The notes: generated from the letters alone by a model not told the origin. Shown: positions 1-8,796, counted from the stretch's first letter. The stretch: DNA of 29,959 bases from an uncultured Lachnospiraceae bacterium (GCA_910588295.1 CAJUQO010000041.1:1-29959); one strand, 5' to 3'. Numbers and translations: made by a program.

Positions 1-117
1 AGATTCATGGTACAGTTATCAGTTCAAATACTGTTCCGTGAATAATTCAGGATTAACATAGAATTTAGAAATAATCAATAAACTTAAGGAAAAGATCAAA
101 AAAATTATGATAACCGA

Positions 118-146
118 TTGACATATTAAATGCTAAATGATACTAT
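118..146 (+). promoter_or_regulatory. Putative sigma-A promoter of the sugar importer operon
   Basis: TTGACA at 118-123 is followed by a 17-bp spacer and TACTAT at 141-146, a near-consensus vegetative promoter about 50 bp upstream of the binding-protein start. Bases 1-117 are AT-rich and show no gene. Confidence 0.6.
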
Positions 147-193
147 TATCACCGTAATCGCGATACAAAACAAATCCAAGGGGGAAAAGGATT

Positions 194-1504
194 ATGAAAA
201 GGAAATTAGTAGCAGCAATCCTGGCGGCAGCCATGGCAGTATCTATGACCGCATGTGGCGGCGGTTCCGGTTCATCCGATGGCGGAAGCACGGCAGACGG
301 CTCCGGGGATGCGGGATCCGGATCCGGCGTATCTTTTACCATTTTTAACTCCAAGAGCGAGATTCAGGATCAGTTTGAGGAACTGGCCAAGGAGTATAGC
401 GAAGCCAAGGGCGTGAATGTGGAAGTATATATGTCTCAGGATACGGTAGCGGCCCATATGGCTACCAGGTATTCTGCGAACGATCCGTATACACTGTCCA
501 TGGTAGACGCCAAGGATATCTATTCACTCGGACCGGAGCATGCCATCGACCTGAGTGATCAGGACTGGGTACAAAACACCGATTATGCGGTCTCCGTGGA
601 TGGCAAGGTTATGGGGTTCCCGGTATGTATCGAGGCCCGCGGTGTGATGTACAATGCGGAAGCCATTGAGGCGATCACCGGTACAGAATTTAAGCCGGAA
701 GACTATGCGACCACCGACGCGTTTAAAGAATTGTTAGAACAGCTTGTGGCTGGCGGCATGGAGACCCCCACGGGCGTTATGAAAGAGGACTGGTCTCTGG
801 CGGGCCATTTCCTGAGCCAGGTATATGAGGAGCAGGAGGACACGGAAGCATTTGTTACAGCCCTCCATGGCGGAACCTCTGATCTGGCAAACAATGCGAA
901 ATGGAATTCGCTGATGGATACATTTGATCTGCTGAAACAGTACAATTTTGCAGCAAGCTCCCCGGTGGCTGCGGAGCGCGAGGTTCTGGAGCAGCAGCTG
1001 GCGGAAGGTAAGATCGCTTTCATGTTCGGCGGTAACTGGGACTGGTCCCTGATCAAAGATTTTGAGCCCAGTGAGAAAATGGGTATGATGCCCGTGCCCC
1101 AGAATACAGATGACGGCACCAACGGCAAGCTGGTGGGCGGCGGTTCCAAATTCTTCTTCATTGATTCGTCCGACGCCACATCCGACGAGCAGCGTCAGGC
1201 AGCCAAGGATTTCCTGAACTGGCTGGTATCGGATCCGGAAGGAAACGCGTTCCTGACAGAGAGATGCGCCCTGGTTCCGGCATACAGCAACATTGAGGCT
1301 GCCGGCCTTGATCCCCTGTCCATATCCGTGAAAGCCTATGCGGATGCCGGAAATCTGGTTCCGAATTATGATTATCTGCCTGATGACCACTATTCAAAAT
1401 GTGGCGCTATGTTCCAGGAATATCTGGCTGATCAGACGGATCGTGCAGGTCTTGCGGCCAATATTGAAGGATACTGGCAGGCTACGGCTCCTGTTGAACA
1501 TTAA
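194..1504 (+). CDS. Sugar ABC transporter substrate-binding lipoprotein
   Basis: A 436-residue extracellular solute-binding protein of the family-1 (MalE/MsmE-like) type, expected to capture a sugar or oligosaccharide outside the cell and deliver it to the two permeases encoded downstream. The N-terminus has a basic start (MKRK), a hydrophobic stretch and a lipobox ending MTAC, so Cys21 should be lipidated and anchor the protein to the outer face of the membrane. A Gly/Ser-rich low-complexity linker (about residues 22-45) follows, then the binding domain. The ATG at 194 is preceded by a purine-rich GGGGGAAAAGG ribosome site. It is the first gene of a transporter cluster with no ATPase and an alpha-galactosidase downstream, so an alpha-galactoside is the likely ligand. 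That specificity is inferred from context, not seen in the sequence. Confidence 0.93.
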   Translation: MKRKLVAAILAAAMAVSMTACGGGSGSSDGGSTADGSGDAGSGSGVSFTIFNSKSEIQDQFEELAKEYSEAKGVNVEVYMSQDTVAAHMATRYSANDPYTLSMVDAKDIYSLGPEHAIDLSDQDWVQNTDYAVSVDGKVMGFPVCIEARGVMYNAEAIEAITGTEFKPEDYATTDAFKELLEQLVAGGMETPTGVMKEDWSLAGHFLSQVYEEQEDTEAFVTALHGGTSDLANNAKWNSLMDTFDLLKQYNFAASSPVAAEREVLEQQLAEGKIAFMFGGNWDWSLIKDFEPSEKMGMMPVPQNTDDGTNGKLVGGGSKFFFIDSSDATSDEQRQAAKDFLNWLVSDPEGNAFLTERCALVPAYSNIEAAGLDPLSISVKAYADAGNLVPNYDYLPDDHYSKCGAMFQEYLADQTDRAGLAANIEGYWQATAPVEH

Positions 1505-1575
1505 GCCTGATATTGCCCTGCAGCCCAAAGAGGACTTTGGGCTGCAGAGTGGAAAGAAAGGGAGACAAGTAAATT

Positions 1576-2457
1576 ATGAATACCAATACTATGTCTTATA
1601 AGACCAAACAGTTTCTGATGTTTGCCGGGCTTACGACGGCCGCGTTTTTCGCGGTGGTTATTCTTCCATTCATTTATGGTTTATACCTTACCTTTACGAG
1701 CTGGGACGGCGTGTCAAAGAGCAAACCCCTTGTGGGCTTTGCGAATTATATCGCTGCATTTGCAGACACGGATTACTGGCAGGCCCTGGGCCGGACATTT
1801 ATCTATGCCATTATAGCCGTTATTTTGGTCAATGTGGTGGCGTTTTTGCTGGCTTTTCTGGTTACCAGCGGTGTGAAAGGCCAGAATTTCTTCCGGGCAG
1901 GCTTCTTTGTACCGAACCTGATCGGCGGTATCGTACTTGGTTATATCTGGAAATTTGTGTTTAACCGTGCTTTGGTGGCGCTGGGTACATCCCTCTCCAT
2001 CGGACCCCTATCCACTTCCTGGCTGGCTACGCCGAGCGGCGCGATGCTCTGTATGATCATTGTTTCTGTGTGGCAGTATGCTGGCTATATGATGCTGATT
2101 TATGTGGCCGGATTTATGAGCGTGTCGGCGGATGTGCTGGAGGCGGCCATGATCGACGGTTGTACAGGAATACAGACGATCATACATATTTCCGTCCCGT
2201 TGATGGTGTCCTCCTTTGTACAGTGCCTGTTTCTGACGATTACCCGCTGCTTTATGGTATATGATGTCAACCTGTCCCTGACAAAGGGCGAGCCTTTCGG
2301 CAGTTCCGTCATGGCGGCCATGCATGTGTATAACCAGGCATTCACCTACAAGAATTACGGTACGGGCCAGGCGGAGGCTTTGATCCTGTTTATTGTGTGC
2401 GCCGTAGTCGGTGTGCTCCAGGTATATATCGGTAAGAAAGCGGAGGTGTCGGCGTAA
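1576..2457 (+). CDS. Sugar ABC transporter permease (MalF/MsmF-like)
   Basis: A 293-residue integral membrane permease of the binding-protein-dependent CUT1 family, about six hydrophobic segments long. Near the C-terminal third it carries the EAA loop that contacts the ATPase (EAAMIDGCTG, then a proline after about ten residues). It should form the translocation channel as a heterodimer with the next gene product. The ATG at 1576 follows a GGGAGAC site (1560-1566). The stop codon overlaps the start of the next gene by one base (TAATG), which suggests translational coupling. About 70 bp separate it from the lipoprotein gene; a GC-rich inverted repeat there (CAGCCCAAAG...CTTTGGGCTG) may adjust expression of the permeases relative to the abundant binding protein. 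Confidence 0.93.
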   Translation: MNTNTMSYKTKQFLMFAGLTTAAFFAVVILPFIYGLYLTFTSWDGVSKSKPLVGFANYIAAFADTDYWQALGRTFIYAIIAVILVNVVAFLLAFLVTSGVKGQNFFRAGFFVPNLIGGIVLGYIWKFVFNRALVALGTSLSIGPLSTSWLATPSGAMLCMIIVSVWQYAGYMMLIYVAGFMSVSADVLEAAMIDGCTGIQTIIHISVPLMVSSFVQCLFLTITRCFMVYDVNLSLTKGEPFGSSVMAAMHVYNQAFTYKNYGTGQAEALILFIVCAVVGVLQVYIGKKAEVSA

Positions 2458-3314
2458 TGGATATGAATGAAAGAGCTGCCCGCAATAAAAAGATCAGCCA
2501 TGCGGTCATGATTATTATCTTGTTACTGGCGTTTGTGTGCTTTATCTTTCCTTTTGTGTTGGTCGTGATCAATGTATTCAAGGTTAAAGCAGATATCACT
2601 GCCGATCCGCTGGCGCTGGTCGGTTCCCACGGGTTTACCATCGAGAATTTCCCGGAAGCTATGGAAAAGATGAATTTCCTGCTCTCCTTTGGAAACTCTT
2701 TGGTTATTACAATCTTGTCCACAGTGATTACGATTTCCCTGGCTTCCATGGCGGCGTTCGTGATCGTGCGTAACAATTGGAAAGCCTGTGGCCTGCTGTT
2801 TGGCCTGATGGTGGCTTCCATGGTTATTCCTTTCCAGGTGCTGATGGTTCCGCTGGTTTCACTGTATGGCGGTTTGCTGGATATTCTAAACCACCGCGCC
2901 ACGCTGATTTTCATGCATGTGGGATTTTCCCTGTCCATGGCCACATTTATGTTCCACGGGGCCATCAATACGAATGTGCCGGTATCCCTGGAGGAAGCAG
3001 CCACGATCGACGGCTGTACCCGGTGGCAGACCTATTGGAAAGTGGTATTCCCGTTGCTGAAGCCTACGATTGCCACGGTGGCAATCATTGACGCCATGGC
3101 GTTTTGGAATGATTACCTGCTTCCCAGCCTGGTGCTGGCGAAAAAGGAACTGTATACGATCCCGATCGCCACACAGGTTTTCTACGGGACATATTCTACG
3201 GATATCGGCCTGGTTATGGCGGCCCTGTTGCTGGCAATGCTGCCGATCCTGATCCTGTATGTATTCCTGCAGAGATACATCGTGGAAGGTGTTACTTCCG
3301 GTGCTGTAAAATAA
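2457..3314 (+). CDS. Sugar ABC transporter permease (MalG/MsmG-like)
   Basis: The second CUT1 permease, 285 residues, with a short cytoplasmic N-terminus and about six membrane segments. The EAA motif is present (EEAATIDGCTRW, with a proline further on), and the C-terminus ends in VEGVTSGAVK, typical of MalG/MsmG-like proteins where a conserved VxGxxxGAVK tail is usual. It starts inside the stop codon of the upstream permease and is followed by a strong hairpin terminator, closing a three-gene operon. No ATP-binding subunit is encoded here, as in many Firmicutes sugar operons where a shared MsmX/UgpC-type ATPase encoded elsewhere energises several importers. Family assignment is firm; substrate is inferred from the neighbouring alpha-galactosidase. 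Confidence 0.93.
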   Translation: MDMNERAARNKKISHAVMIIILLLAFVCFIFPFVLVVINVFKVKADITADPLALVGSHGFTIENFPEAMEKMNFLLSFGNSLVITILSTVITISLASMAAFVIVRNNWKACGLLFGLMVASMVIPFQVLMVPLVSLYGGLLDILNHRATLIFMHVGFSLSMATFMFHGAINTNVPVSLEEAATIDGCTRWQTYWKVVFPLLKPTIATVAIIDAMAFWNDYLLPSLVLAKKELYTIPIATQVFYGTYSTDIGLVMAALLLAMLPILILYVFLQRYIVEGVTSGAVK

Positions 3315-3365
3315 GCAGTATTAATTATAGAGATTGCATGTCACAAAAAACGCATATGAGTATGG

Positions 3366-3393
3366 AAAAGGCGGGAAATCTTTCCCGCCTTTT
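3366..3393 (+). terminator. Rho-independent terminator of the sugar importer operon
   Basis: A perfect inverted repeat with 13-base arms (AAAAGGCGGGAAA and its complement) around a 2-base centre, ending in a run of T residues about 50 bp after the last permease. The A/T flanks make it potentially bidirectional. Confidence 0.85.
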
Positions 3394-3480
3394 CTGTCGG
3401 TTCCGGGATGGTGAATCCGACGTTGCTTTTCGCACCCAATGTCAGTAACAATCCGACGATTAAATTCAGTAAAAAGACTA

Positions 3481-3509
3481 TTGACGGTGTTTTATTTGTG
3501 TGCTTCAAT
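3481..3509 (+). promoter_or_regulatory. Possible promoter of the alpha-galactosidase gene
   Basis: TTGACG at 3481-3486, a 17-bp spacer, then TTCAAT at 3504-3509. It lies between the importer terminator and the alpha-galactosidase, about 100 bp before its start, so the enzyme could be transcribed separately. The -10 element is a weak match. Confidence 0.4.
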
Positions 3510-3608
3510 AGGCAATGGAAAAGCCGCTTGCATTTGCGGCGTCCGGACAGGGCGGAAATGGCCCGGCCTGCCGGTAAGTAATTACAATGGCTGAAAAAGG
3601 AGACAATT

Positions 3609-5801
3609 ATGGCGATCCGAATAGAGGAAAATCCAAAGAATTTTTATCTTGAGACGAAAAACAGCATGTACCAGATCCAGGCGGACAGCCGGGGCGTGTT
3701 AAAACATATCTGGTATGGACGCCGAACCGGTAGGGATATGTCTTATCTGCTGGATTATCATGACGTGGGATTTTCCGGAAATACCTATGACGCGGGCGAG
3801 GACCGCACCTATTCCCTGGATACCATGCCTCTGGAATATGCGGCGGAGGGGATCGGTGATTTCCGGGTGGCAGCAGTTGCCGTGACCCATGGAAACGGCG
3901 GCAACGCGCTGGATCTGCGGTATGAATCCCATCGGGTGTACCGGGGCAAAGAGGGTATACCCGGACTTCCTTATGTATATGCCGGAGATGCGGATGTAGA
4001 GACGCTGGAAATCGTCCTGAAGGATACGGCGGGAGAGGTTCGTGTTGCCCTGCGCTACGGAGTGTTTGAAGAGCTGGATGTGGTGACCCGGAGCGCCGTT
4101 ATTGAAAATTGCGGGCCAGGGCCCAAGATGTTGACGAAAGCCCATACGGTTTGTATAGATATGCCCTGGGGGGACTGGGAATGGGTGCATTTCCATGGCC
4201 GTCATACGATGGAGAGGCAGGTACAGAGGCTGCCGCTGTTATCCGGTATCCAGGAGAGTTCCAGCAAACGGGGAGCTTCCAGCCATCAGCAGAATCCTAC
4301 GGTGCTGCTGTGTGAGAAGGATTGTACCGAGGATCGCGGCGGCTGTTTTGGGGCGGCTCTTATGTACAGCGGCTGTTTTCAGACCCAGATCGAGCTGGAT
4401 CAGCTGGGGCAGGTGCGGCTAGTCATGGGCCTGCATCCGGATACTTTCCGCTGGAAACTGGAAGCCGGGGCGGCCTTTTATACCCCGGAGGCGATACTTT
4501 CCTGGTCGGATCAAGGGTTTGCAGGGCTGTCCCATCAGTTTCACCGTGTGATCCGGGAGCATGTGTGCCGGGGAAAATATAAGCTGGCGGAGCGGCCCGT
4601 GCTGATCAATAACTGGGAGGCTACGTATTTTTCTTTTGATGAGGAAAAACTGTACAATATTGCGGAGCAGGCGGCAAAGCTGGGCGTGGACATGCTGGTG
4701 ATGGACGACGGCTGGTTCGGCGTCCGGGATTCGGACAGTTCGGGCCTGGGCGACTGGTATGTCAACGAGCGCAAGCTTAAGGGCGGCCTGGCGAAGCTGG
4801 TGCAGAAGATCAGAGGACTGGGCATGTCTTTTGGTATCTGGCTGGAGCCGGAGATGGTGTCGGAGGACAGCGATCTCTATCGGGCCCATCCGGAGTGGGC
4901 TATCCGCATACCGGGACGCCAGCCCATGCGGGGACGCTACCAGCTCGTGCTGGATATGAGCAGGGAAGATGTGAGGGAATATCTGTATGAGGCCATAAGC
5001 AGCCTGCTGCGCAGCGCGGACATTTCCTATATAAAGTGGGATATGAACCGCAATGTGTGCGACTGGTACAGTACGTTGCTGCCGCCCGACCGGCAGGGAG
5101 AAGCGCCTCACCGCTATGTGCTGGGGCTATATGAGCTGTTGGAACGTCTGAACACGGATTTCCCGGACGTGCTGTTTGAGGGATGCTGTGGCGGCGGCGG
5201 ACGTTTTGATGCGGGTATGCTGTACTACTGCCCGCAGATCTGGTGCAGTGATGACACGGACGCCTATGCCCGCACGAAGATCCAGTATGGCACATCCTTC
5301 TTCTATCCCGTATCGACAATAGGTTCCCATGTATCGGCGGTACCAAACCACCAGACCGGCCGTGTGACGCCCCTTTCGGCCAGGGCTGTGACGGCCATGG
5401 CGGGAAGCTTTGGGTATGAGCTGGATCTGAATACGCTGACAGAGGAAGAGAAGGAGGCGGTGAAGGATCAGATCAGCCGTTTCAGGGAATATGGGCCGCT
5501 GATCCATAACGGACACTATTATCGGCTCAGTGATCCTCAGAAAGAAAACCGGGGAATCTGGTCTTTTGTGGAGAAGGATCAGTCGGCTGCGCTGGTACAG
5601 GGCGTTTTGTTCCATGCGGAACCCAATATGGTGGGACATCCGGTTCGCCTGAAAGGTTTGAAAAAAGAGGCGCTTTACCGTATCAGAGAGACCGGCGAGG
5701 TGTATACTGGCGCGGCCCTGATGCACGGCGGTATACTTCTGCCGCGGGGCTGGGGGGATTATATGGCGGTGGAATATTATCTGGAGACCGTAGAGCCATA
5801 A
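3609..5801 (+). CDS. Alpha-galactosidase, GH36 family
   Basis: A 730-residue glycoside hydrolase family 36 enzyme that removes terminal alpha-1,6-linked galactose from melibiose, raffinose, stachyose or galactomannan. The length fits the bacterial tetrameric AgaA/RafA type. An N-terminal beta-sandwich domain (about residues 1-320) precedes the TIM barrel. Visible motifs are MDDGWFG in the barrel, KWDMNRN with nucleophile Asp478, and CSDDTDA with acid/base Asp548; both numbers coincide with those I recall for the Geobacillus AgaA family. The ATG at 3609 is preceded by AAAAGGAGA. No signal peptide is visible, so the enzyme is cytoplasmic and would act on sugars imported by the upstream transporter. 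Exact substrate preference cannot be read from sequence. Confidence 0.95.
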   Translation: MAIRIEENPKNFYLETKNSMYQIQADSRGVLKHIWYGRRTGRDMSYLLDYHDVGFSGNTYDAGEDRTYSLDTMPLEYAAEGIGDFRVAAVAVTHGNGGNALDLRYESHRVYRGKEGIPGLPYVYAGDADVETLEIVLKDTAGEVRVALRYGVFEELDVVTRSAVIENCGPGPKMLTKAHTVCIDMPWGDWEWVHFHGRHTMERQVQRLPLLSGIQESSSKRGASSHQQNPTVLLCEKDCTEDRGGCFGAALMYSGCFQTQIELDQLGQVRLVMGLHPDTFRWKLEAGAAFYTPEAILSWSDQGFAGLSHQFHRVIREHVCRGKYKLAERPVLINNWEATYFSFDEEKLYNIAEQAAKLGVDMLVMDDGWFGVRDSDSSGLGDWYVNERKLKGGLAKLVQKIRGLGMSFGIWLEPEMVSEDSDLYRAHPEWAIRIPGRQPMRGRYQLVLDMSREDVREYLYEAISSLLRSADISYIKWDMNRNVCDWYSTLLPPDRQGEAPHRYVLGLYELLERLNTDFPDVLFEGCCGGGGRFDAGMLYYCPQIWCSDDTDAYARTKIQYGTSFFYPVSTIGSHVSAVPNHQTGRVTPLSARAVTAMAGSFGYELDLNTLTEEEKEAVKDQISRFREYGPLIHNGHYYRLSDPQKENRGIWSFVEKDQSAALVQGVLFHAEPNMVGHPVRLKGLKKEALYRIRETGEVYTGAALMHGGILLPRGWGDYMAVEYYLETVEP

Positions 5802-5857
5802 GCCTGTCTTGGGATGCGGAATCTGATTTTGGATGAATTTGGGTATAATTAAGAGTT

Positions 5858-5905
5858 AAAAAAACGGCGCACAGCCAGATATATCTGGTTGTGTGCCGTT
5901 TTTTT
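5858..5905. terminator. Bidirectional terminator between convergent genes
   Basis: A long A-tract, a GC-rich stem (ACGGCGCACAGCCAGATAT and a near-complementary arm with G-U pairs) and a seven-T tract. It sits between the alpha-galactosidase (+) and the N-acetyltransferase (-), and is A-flanked on one side and T-flanked on the other, so it can end transcription from both directions. Confidence 0.85.
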
Positions 5906-5996
5906 GCTTTAAACATGCCGAAGCACGGCATATGGCAGATAGTTTATCTATGTAAGAATGCAGACCGGTCAATTGTTTGTACGGCAGAGGCCTATA

Positions 5997-6791
5997 TCAG
6001 ATTTCCAGGGAAAAATCTCTGTGCAGGCTTTCGGCCAGGGCCTCCCGGCTGTCCAGGGTGACGGTTTCTTTCCCGGAAGCCGTATGGCGGGTCAAAACCG
6101 TATCATTAATAGACCAGGAACCATAGGGCGTGAGCTTCTGCACCATGAGACGGAGAGCGAAGGGAGAATCCGCGGCAGTCATGGCCTCGTTGGCGGCGAG
6201 AAAATCCTGGGGCGCGCTGGGGGTTTCGCAGATCATCAGCAGGGGGCGGAGCGCTGCCTCCGGCGTGCCGCGGGGGACATAGTGCAGATTGAGCCAGCCT
6301 CTGTATTCCCTTGAGACGGTAAAGACGGCATAATCCGTTTCGGTGACGGCGTTCGGCGTCAGTTCCGCGGAGCGGGAGCAGCAAATACCGCCGAAACCTA
6401 CGTCGCAAAAGAGCAGGGTATTTTCCAGCAGTACCACGGAGGCCCGGTGGTAGATGTGGGGCAGCCCGGGACGCCTCAGTACCCGGCAGCCCACGGGCCA
6501 TGCTTCATAACCCAGGCCCCGCAGCAGTCCGAGAAACAGGGCGTTTAGCTCAAAGCAATAGCCTCCTCGTCGGCTGCGGATGATTTTATCATACAGGCTT
6601 TCGCTATCCAGGCATATCGGTAGGTGAAGCAGGGCAGTATTCAGATTTTCAAAGGGAATGACTGCCAGATGGCGTTCGATCAGAGCGTCGAGGAAGGCCC
6701 GGTCGGCTTTTCTCGGCCAGGGCAGGCTGAGCCTTTTTAAGTAAGCTTCGCATTGGGGCCGGTTCAGCAGTTCAAAAGTTTCTTTTAACAT
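5997..6791 (-). CDS. nat: Arylamine N-acetyltransferase (NAT family)
   Basis: A 264-residue cytoplasmic enzyme of the arylamine/hydrazine N-acetyltransferase family, which moves an acyl group from acyl-CoA to aromatic amines through a cysteine thioester. The catalytic triad is visible: Cys79 in RRGGYCFELN, His115 in IYHRASV and Asp130 in CDVGFGG, with spacing and total length normal for the family. The N-terminal motif VIPFENLN is also typical. The ATG is preceded by AAAGGAT. It is transcribed away from the alpha/beta hydrolase gene across a palindrome-rich intergenic region. In gut bacteria NATs can modify drugs such as 5-aminosalicylate, but the natural acyl donor and acceptor here are unknown. 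Confidence 0.93.
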   Translation of the reverse strand: MLKETFELLNRPQCEAYLKRLSLPWPRKADRAFLDALIERHLAVIPFENLNTALLHLPICLDSESLYDKIIRSRRGGYCFELNALFLGLLRGLGYEAWPVGCRVLRRPGLPHIYHRASVVLLENTLLFCDVGFGGICCSRSAELTPNAVTETDYAVFTVSREYRGWLNLHYVPRGTPEAALRPLLMICETPSAPQDFLAANEAMTAADSPFALRLMVQKLTPYGSWSINDTVLTRHTASGKETVTLDSREALAESLHRDFSLEI

Positions 6792-6867
6792 GGGGTATCC
6801 TTTCTGCGATGCGGGATGTTTTAGCAGACATGTCTTCTGGTGTCAGATAGAAGACGGTAACAAGGGA

Positions 6868-6897
6868 ATTATATCATGTATATTTTCAAAAATATAC
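6868..6897 (-). promoter_or_regulatory. Putative -10 element and operator-like palindrome upstream of nat
   Basis: On the minus strand a TATAAT sits at 6868-6873. Immediately upstream (6878-6897) is a perfect dyad, GTATATTT-TCAA-AAATATAC on the plus strand, covering where the spacer and -35 would lie. No good -35 is visible, which would fit an activator- or repressor-controlled promoter. Confidence 0.4.
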
Positions 6898-6965
6898 AGA
6901 CAATTACGCAAACAGGGCATATTAGCATAGCGACATTTTTATATGATAAAATCGGCAGGCACTTC

Positions 6966-6993
6966 TTGACAGCGGGACATTCCGTGGTAAAAT
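6966..6993 (+). promoter_or_regulatory. Strong sigma-A promoter of the alpha/beta hydrolase
   Basis: Consensus TTGACA at 6966-6971, a 16-bp spacer and TAAAAT at 6988-6993. Transcription would begin near 7000, giving a leader of roughly 100 bases before the ATG at 7105. Confidence 0.65.
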
Positions 6994-7004
6994 AAAACTA
7001 TGGA

Positions 7005-7055
7005 ATGTCTGAAAATTCTATTAAATACAGAAAACAAAAACAAATTTTCAGACAT
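7005..7055 (+). repeat. 13-bp perfect inverted repeat in the hydrolase leader
   Basis: ATGTCTGAAAATT (7005-7017) and its exact complement AATTTTCAGACAT (7043-7055) are separated by 25 bases. An outer pair, ATGGAATG (7000-7007) and CATTCCAT (7070-7077), is also complementary. The repeat begins about at the predicted transcription start, so it could fold in the mRNA leader or act as an operator. Confidence 0.7.
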
Positions 7056-7104
7056 GTTAAAAACAGAGCCATTCCATGGGCCTGTGTATTGGGAGGGTAA
7101 ACAT

Positions 7105-8034
7105 ATGCTGCATGAGGTTTCTTTTAAATCATTTAATCAACGCGACATGGTTCAGGGGTGGATCTATGTTCCGGCCTGCGCGCCGAAAGGGATCGTACAG
7201 CTTATTCACGGTTTCGGCGAGCACTCGAGAAGATATCTTCATATGATCAGCGCGTTTATGGACGCCGGGTATATCGTGACGGCGGATGACCATGTCGGCC
7301 ATGGCAGGACGGCCGTGGCCAATGGTGTGTGGGCGGACTGGGGAGAAAAAGGACCCCATACGATGATGGAGGATGAGCATTCCTTAAAAGAAATCGTGTG
7401 TGAGAAATATCCGGGTCTGCCCTATTTTCTGTTCGGACACAGTATGGGTTCTTTTATCACCCGGGATTTTATGGTAAAATATGGCGGCGAGCTGGCCGGC
7501 GCGACGATCTGCGGGACAACAGGGGTGTTCCGCCATTCCCACGAGGCTGCCGAAACACTGAAAAAGGCGCTGGATGAAGGGAAGGGGCGCGAATCCACGC
7601 CGGAGTTTACCGGTATGCTGATGGGATGGATGTGCGAGTATATTCCCGGTGCGAAACTGGGCAATGAGTGGATCTGCCATGATCCGGCTGTGCAGGCAGA
7701 CCATGCGAACGACCCCTTTGACGCCTTTACGAAACCCACGAGTAACCGTTCGCTGTATGATTTTATTCAGATGATGATCCAGATCGAGGGAACCGAATGG
7801 GCCGAGAAGGTGCCGGAGGAGCTGCCGGTATACAATATTGCCGGGGATGAGGATCCTGTCGGTGAATATGGCGAAGGTGTATACCAGGTTTCCAACTGGT
7901 TAAAAAGTACGGGACATGACGTTAAGACGAAGCTGTATTCCGGATACCGTCATGAAATCCATAATTATGCGGATATCAAATGTGAGGTGGAAGCGGGAAT
8001 CATTGCATTTATGGACGGAATTCTGGCAAAATAA
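7105..8034 (+). CDS. Alpha/beta hydrolase (lysophospholipase / monoacylglycerol lipase-like)
   Basis: A 309-residue serine hydrolase of the Hydrolase_4 (lysophospholipase-like) group, probably cleaving an ester of a lipid or small molecule in the cytoplasm. Visible features are the oxyanion-region HGFGEH at 35-40, nucleophile Ser113 in the elbow GHSMG, Asp250 in GDEDPVG and His283 in YRHEIHNY. The frame stays open upstream to an ATG at 7000, but the start at 7105 is chosen because GGAGGG lies 8 bases before it and the upstream codons cover the inverted-repeat leader. Divergent from nat, and followed without a clear terminator by the cytidylate-kinase-like gene. Substrate unknown. Confidence 0.88.
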   Translation: MLHEVSFKSFNQRDMVQGWIYVPACAPKGIVQLIHGFGEHSRRYLHMISAFMDAGYIVTADDHVGHGRTAVANGVWADWGEKGPHTMMEDEHSLKEIVCEKYPGLPYFLFGHSMGSFITRDFMVKYGGELAGATICGTTGVFRHSHEAAETLKKALDEGKGRESTPEFTGMLMGWMCEYIPGAKLGNEWICHDPAVQADHANDPFDAFTKPTSNRSLYDFIQMMIQIEGTEWAEKVPEELPVYNIAGDEDPVGEYGEGVYQVSNWLKSTGHDVKTKLYSGYRHEIHNYADIKCEVEAGIIAFMDGILAK

Positions 8035-8124
8035 TAAGGCGGGTTATGGGGCAGAACAGCCGCATGCTATCTGTTTTTGGAAGCGATAGATACTCATAGA
8101 TTGATTAACAGGGAGGTGCATATT

Positions 8125-8709
8125 ATGAAGAAGATCATTACCATTAGCCGTGAGTTTGGCAGCGGGGGTAGATCCATAGGCAAGCGGGTGGCCGATAAGC
8201 TGGGCTACAAGTATTACGACAAAGAGCTGATCGAAAAGGTGGCGGAGAAATCCGGCCTGTCGAAAAAGTATGTGGCGGAGGCCGGGGAATATGCGCCCTC
8301 CAAGAGCCGTTTTTCCTATGCGTTTCTGGGAAGGAACGTCAACGGCCTGTCGGTGGAGGATTATCTGTGGAGCATCCAGCGGGGGATCATCCTGGATATA
8401 GGCAAAGAGGAGAACTGCGTGATCGTGGGCCGTTGTGCCGATCACATACTGGGAGACAGGGAGGACTGCCTGAGTGTGTTTATCCACGCGGATCCCAAGA
8501 TCCGGGCCAAACGGATTGTGGAACGGTATGGCGAGACCGATACGGATCCTTTCAGACGGTTGAAAGACAAGGATCGCAGGAGAAGCCTCAACTACAAATA
8601 TTATACAGATCGCCAGTGGGGCGCGTGCGACAACTATGATATTGCATTGAACAGCGGTACACTGGGACTGGAGCGGTGTGTGGAGATTGTGGTGGGGCTG
8701 GCCAGGTAA
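8125..8709 (+). CDS. Cytidylate kinase-like family protein
   Basis: A 194-residue P-loop kinase of the cytidylate-kinase-like family (AAA_26 type). The phosphate-binding loop is FGSGGRSIG at residues 11-19, and VGRCADHIL (near residue 98) is a second typical motif. It belongs with small nucleotide kinases but is distinct from the housekeeping CMP kinase (Cmk), and the phosphate acceptor is not established for this group. The ATG at 8125 is set by a GGGAGGTG site 8 bases upstream; a longer frame from 8077 lacks such a site. It lies 90 bp after the hydrolase gene and is closed by a hairpin terminator, so it may be cotranscribed with the hydrolase. Confidence 0.88.
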   Translation: MKKIITISREFGSGGRSIGKRVADKLGYKYYDKELIEKVAEKSGLSKKYVAEAGEYAPSKSRFSYAFLGRNVNGLSVEDYLWSIQRGIILDIGKEENCVIVGRCADHILGDREDCLSVFIHADPKIRAKRIVERYGETDTDPFRRLKDKDRRRSLNYKYYTDRQWGACDNYDIALNSGTLGLERCVEIVVGLAR

Positions 8710-8770
8710 AAGACGGCGTGCAGCAGACCAAGAGTGGATGAATAATATGGGATGGGGAGATATACAGTCG

Positions 8771-8796
8771 GGGAGACGGTATGTCTCCCTGTTTTT
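8771..8796 (+). terminator. Rho-independent terminator
   Basis: GGGAGAC (8771-8777), a five-base loop and GTCTCCC (8783-8789), followed by TGTTTTT. It lies about 60 bp after the cytidylate-kinase-like gene. Confidence 0.75.

Larger units (their letters stand above)
6792..7104. promoter_or_regulatory. Divergent intergenic regulatory region
   Basis: About 310 bp with no convincing gene between nat (-) and the alpha/beta hydrolase (+). It holds a palindrome overlapping the nat promoter side, a strong plus-strand promoter and a long inverted repeat in the hydrolase leader, each listed separately. Confidence 0.6.
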
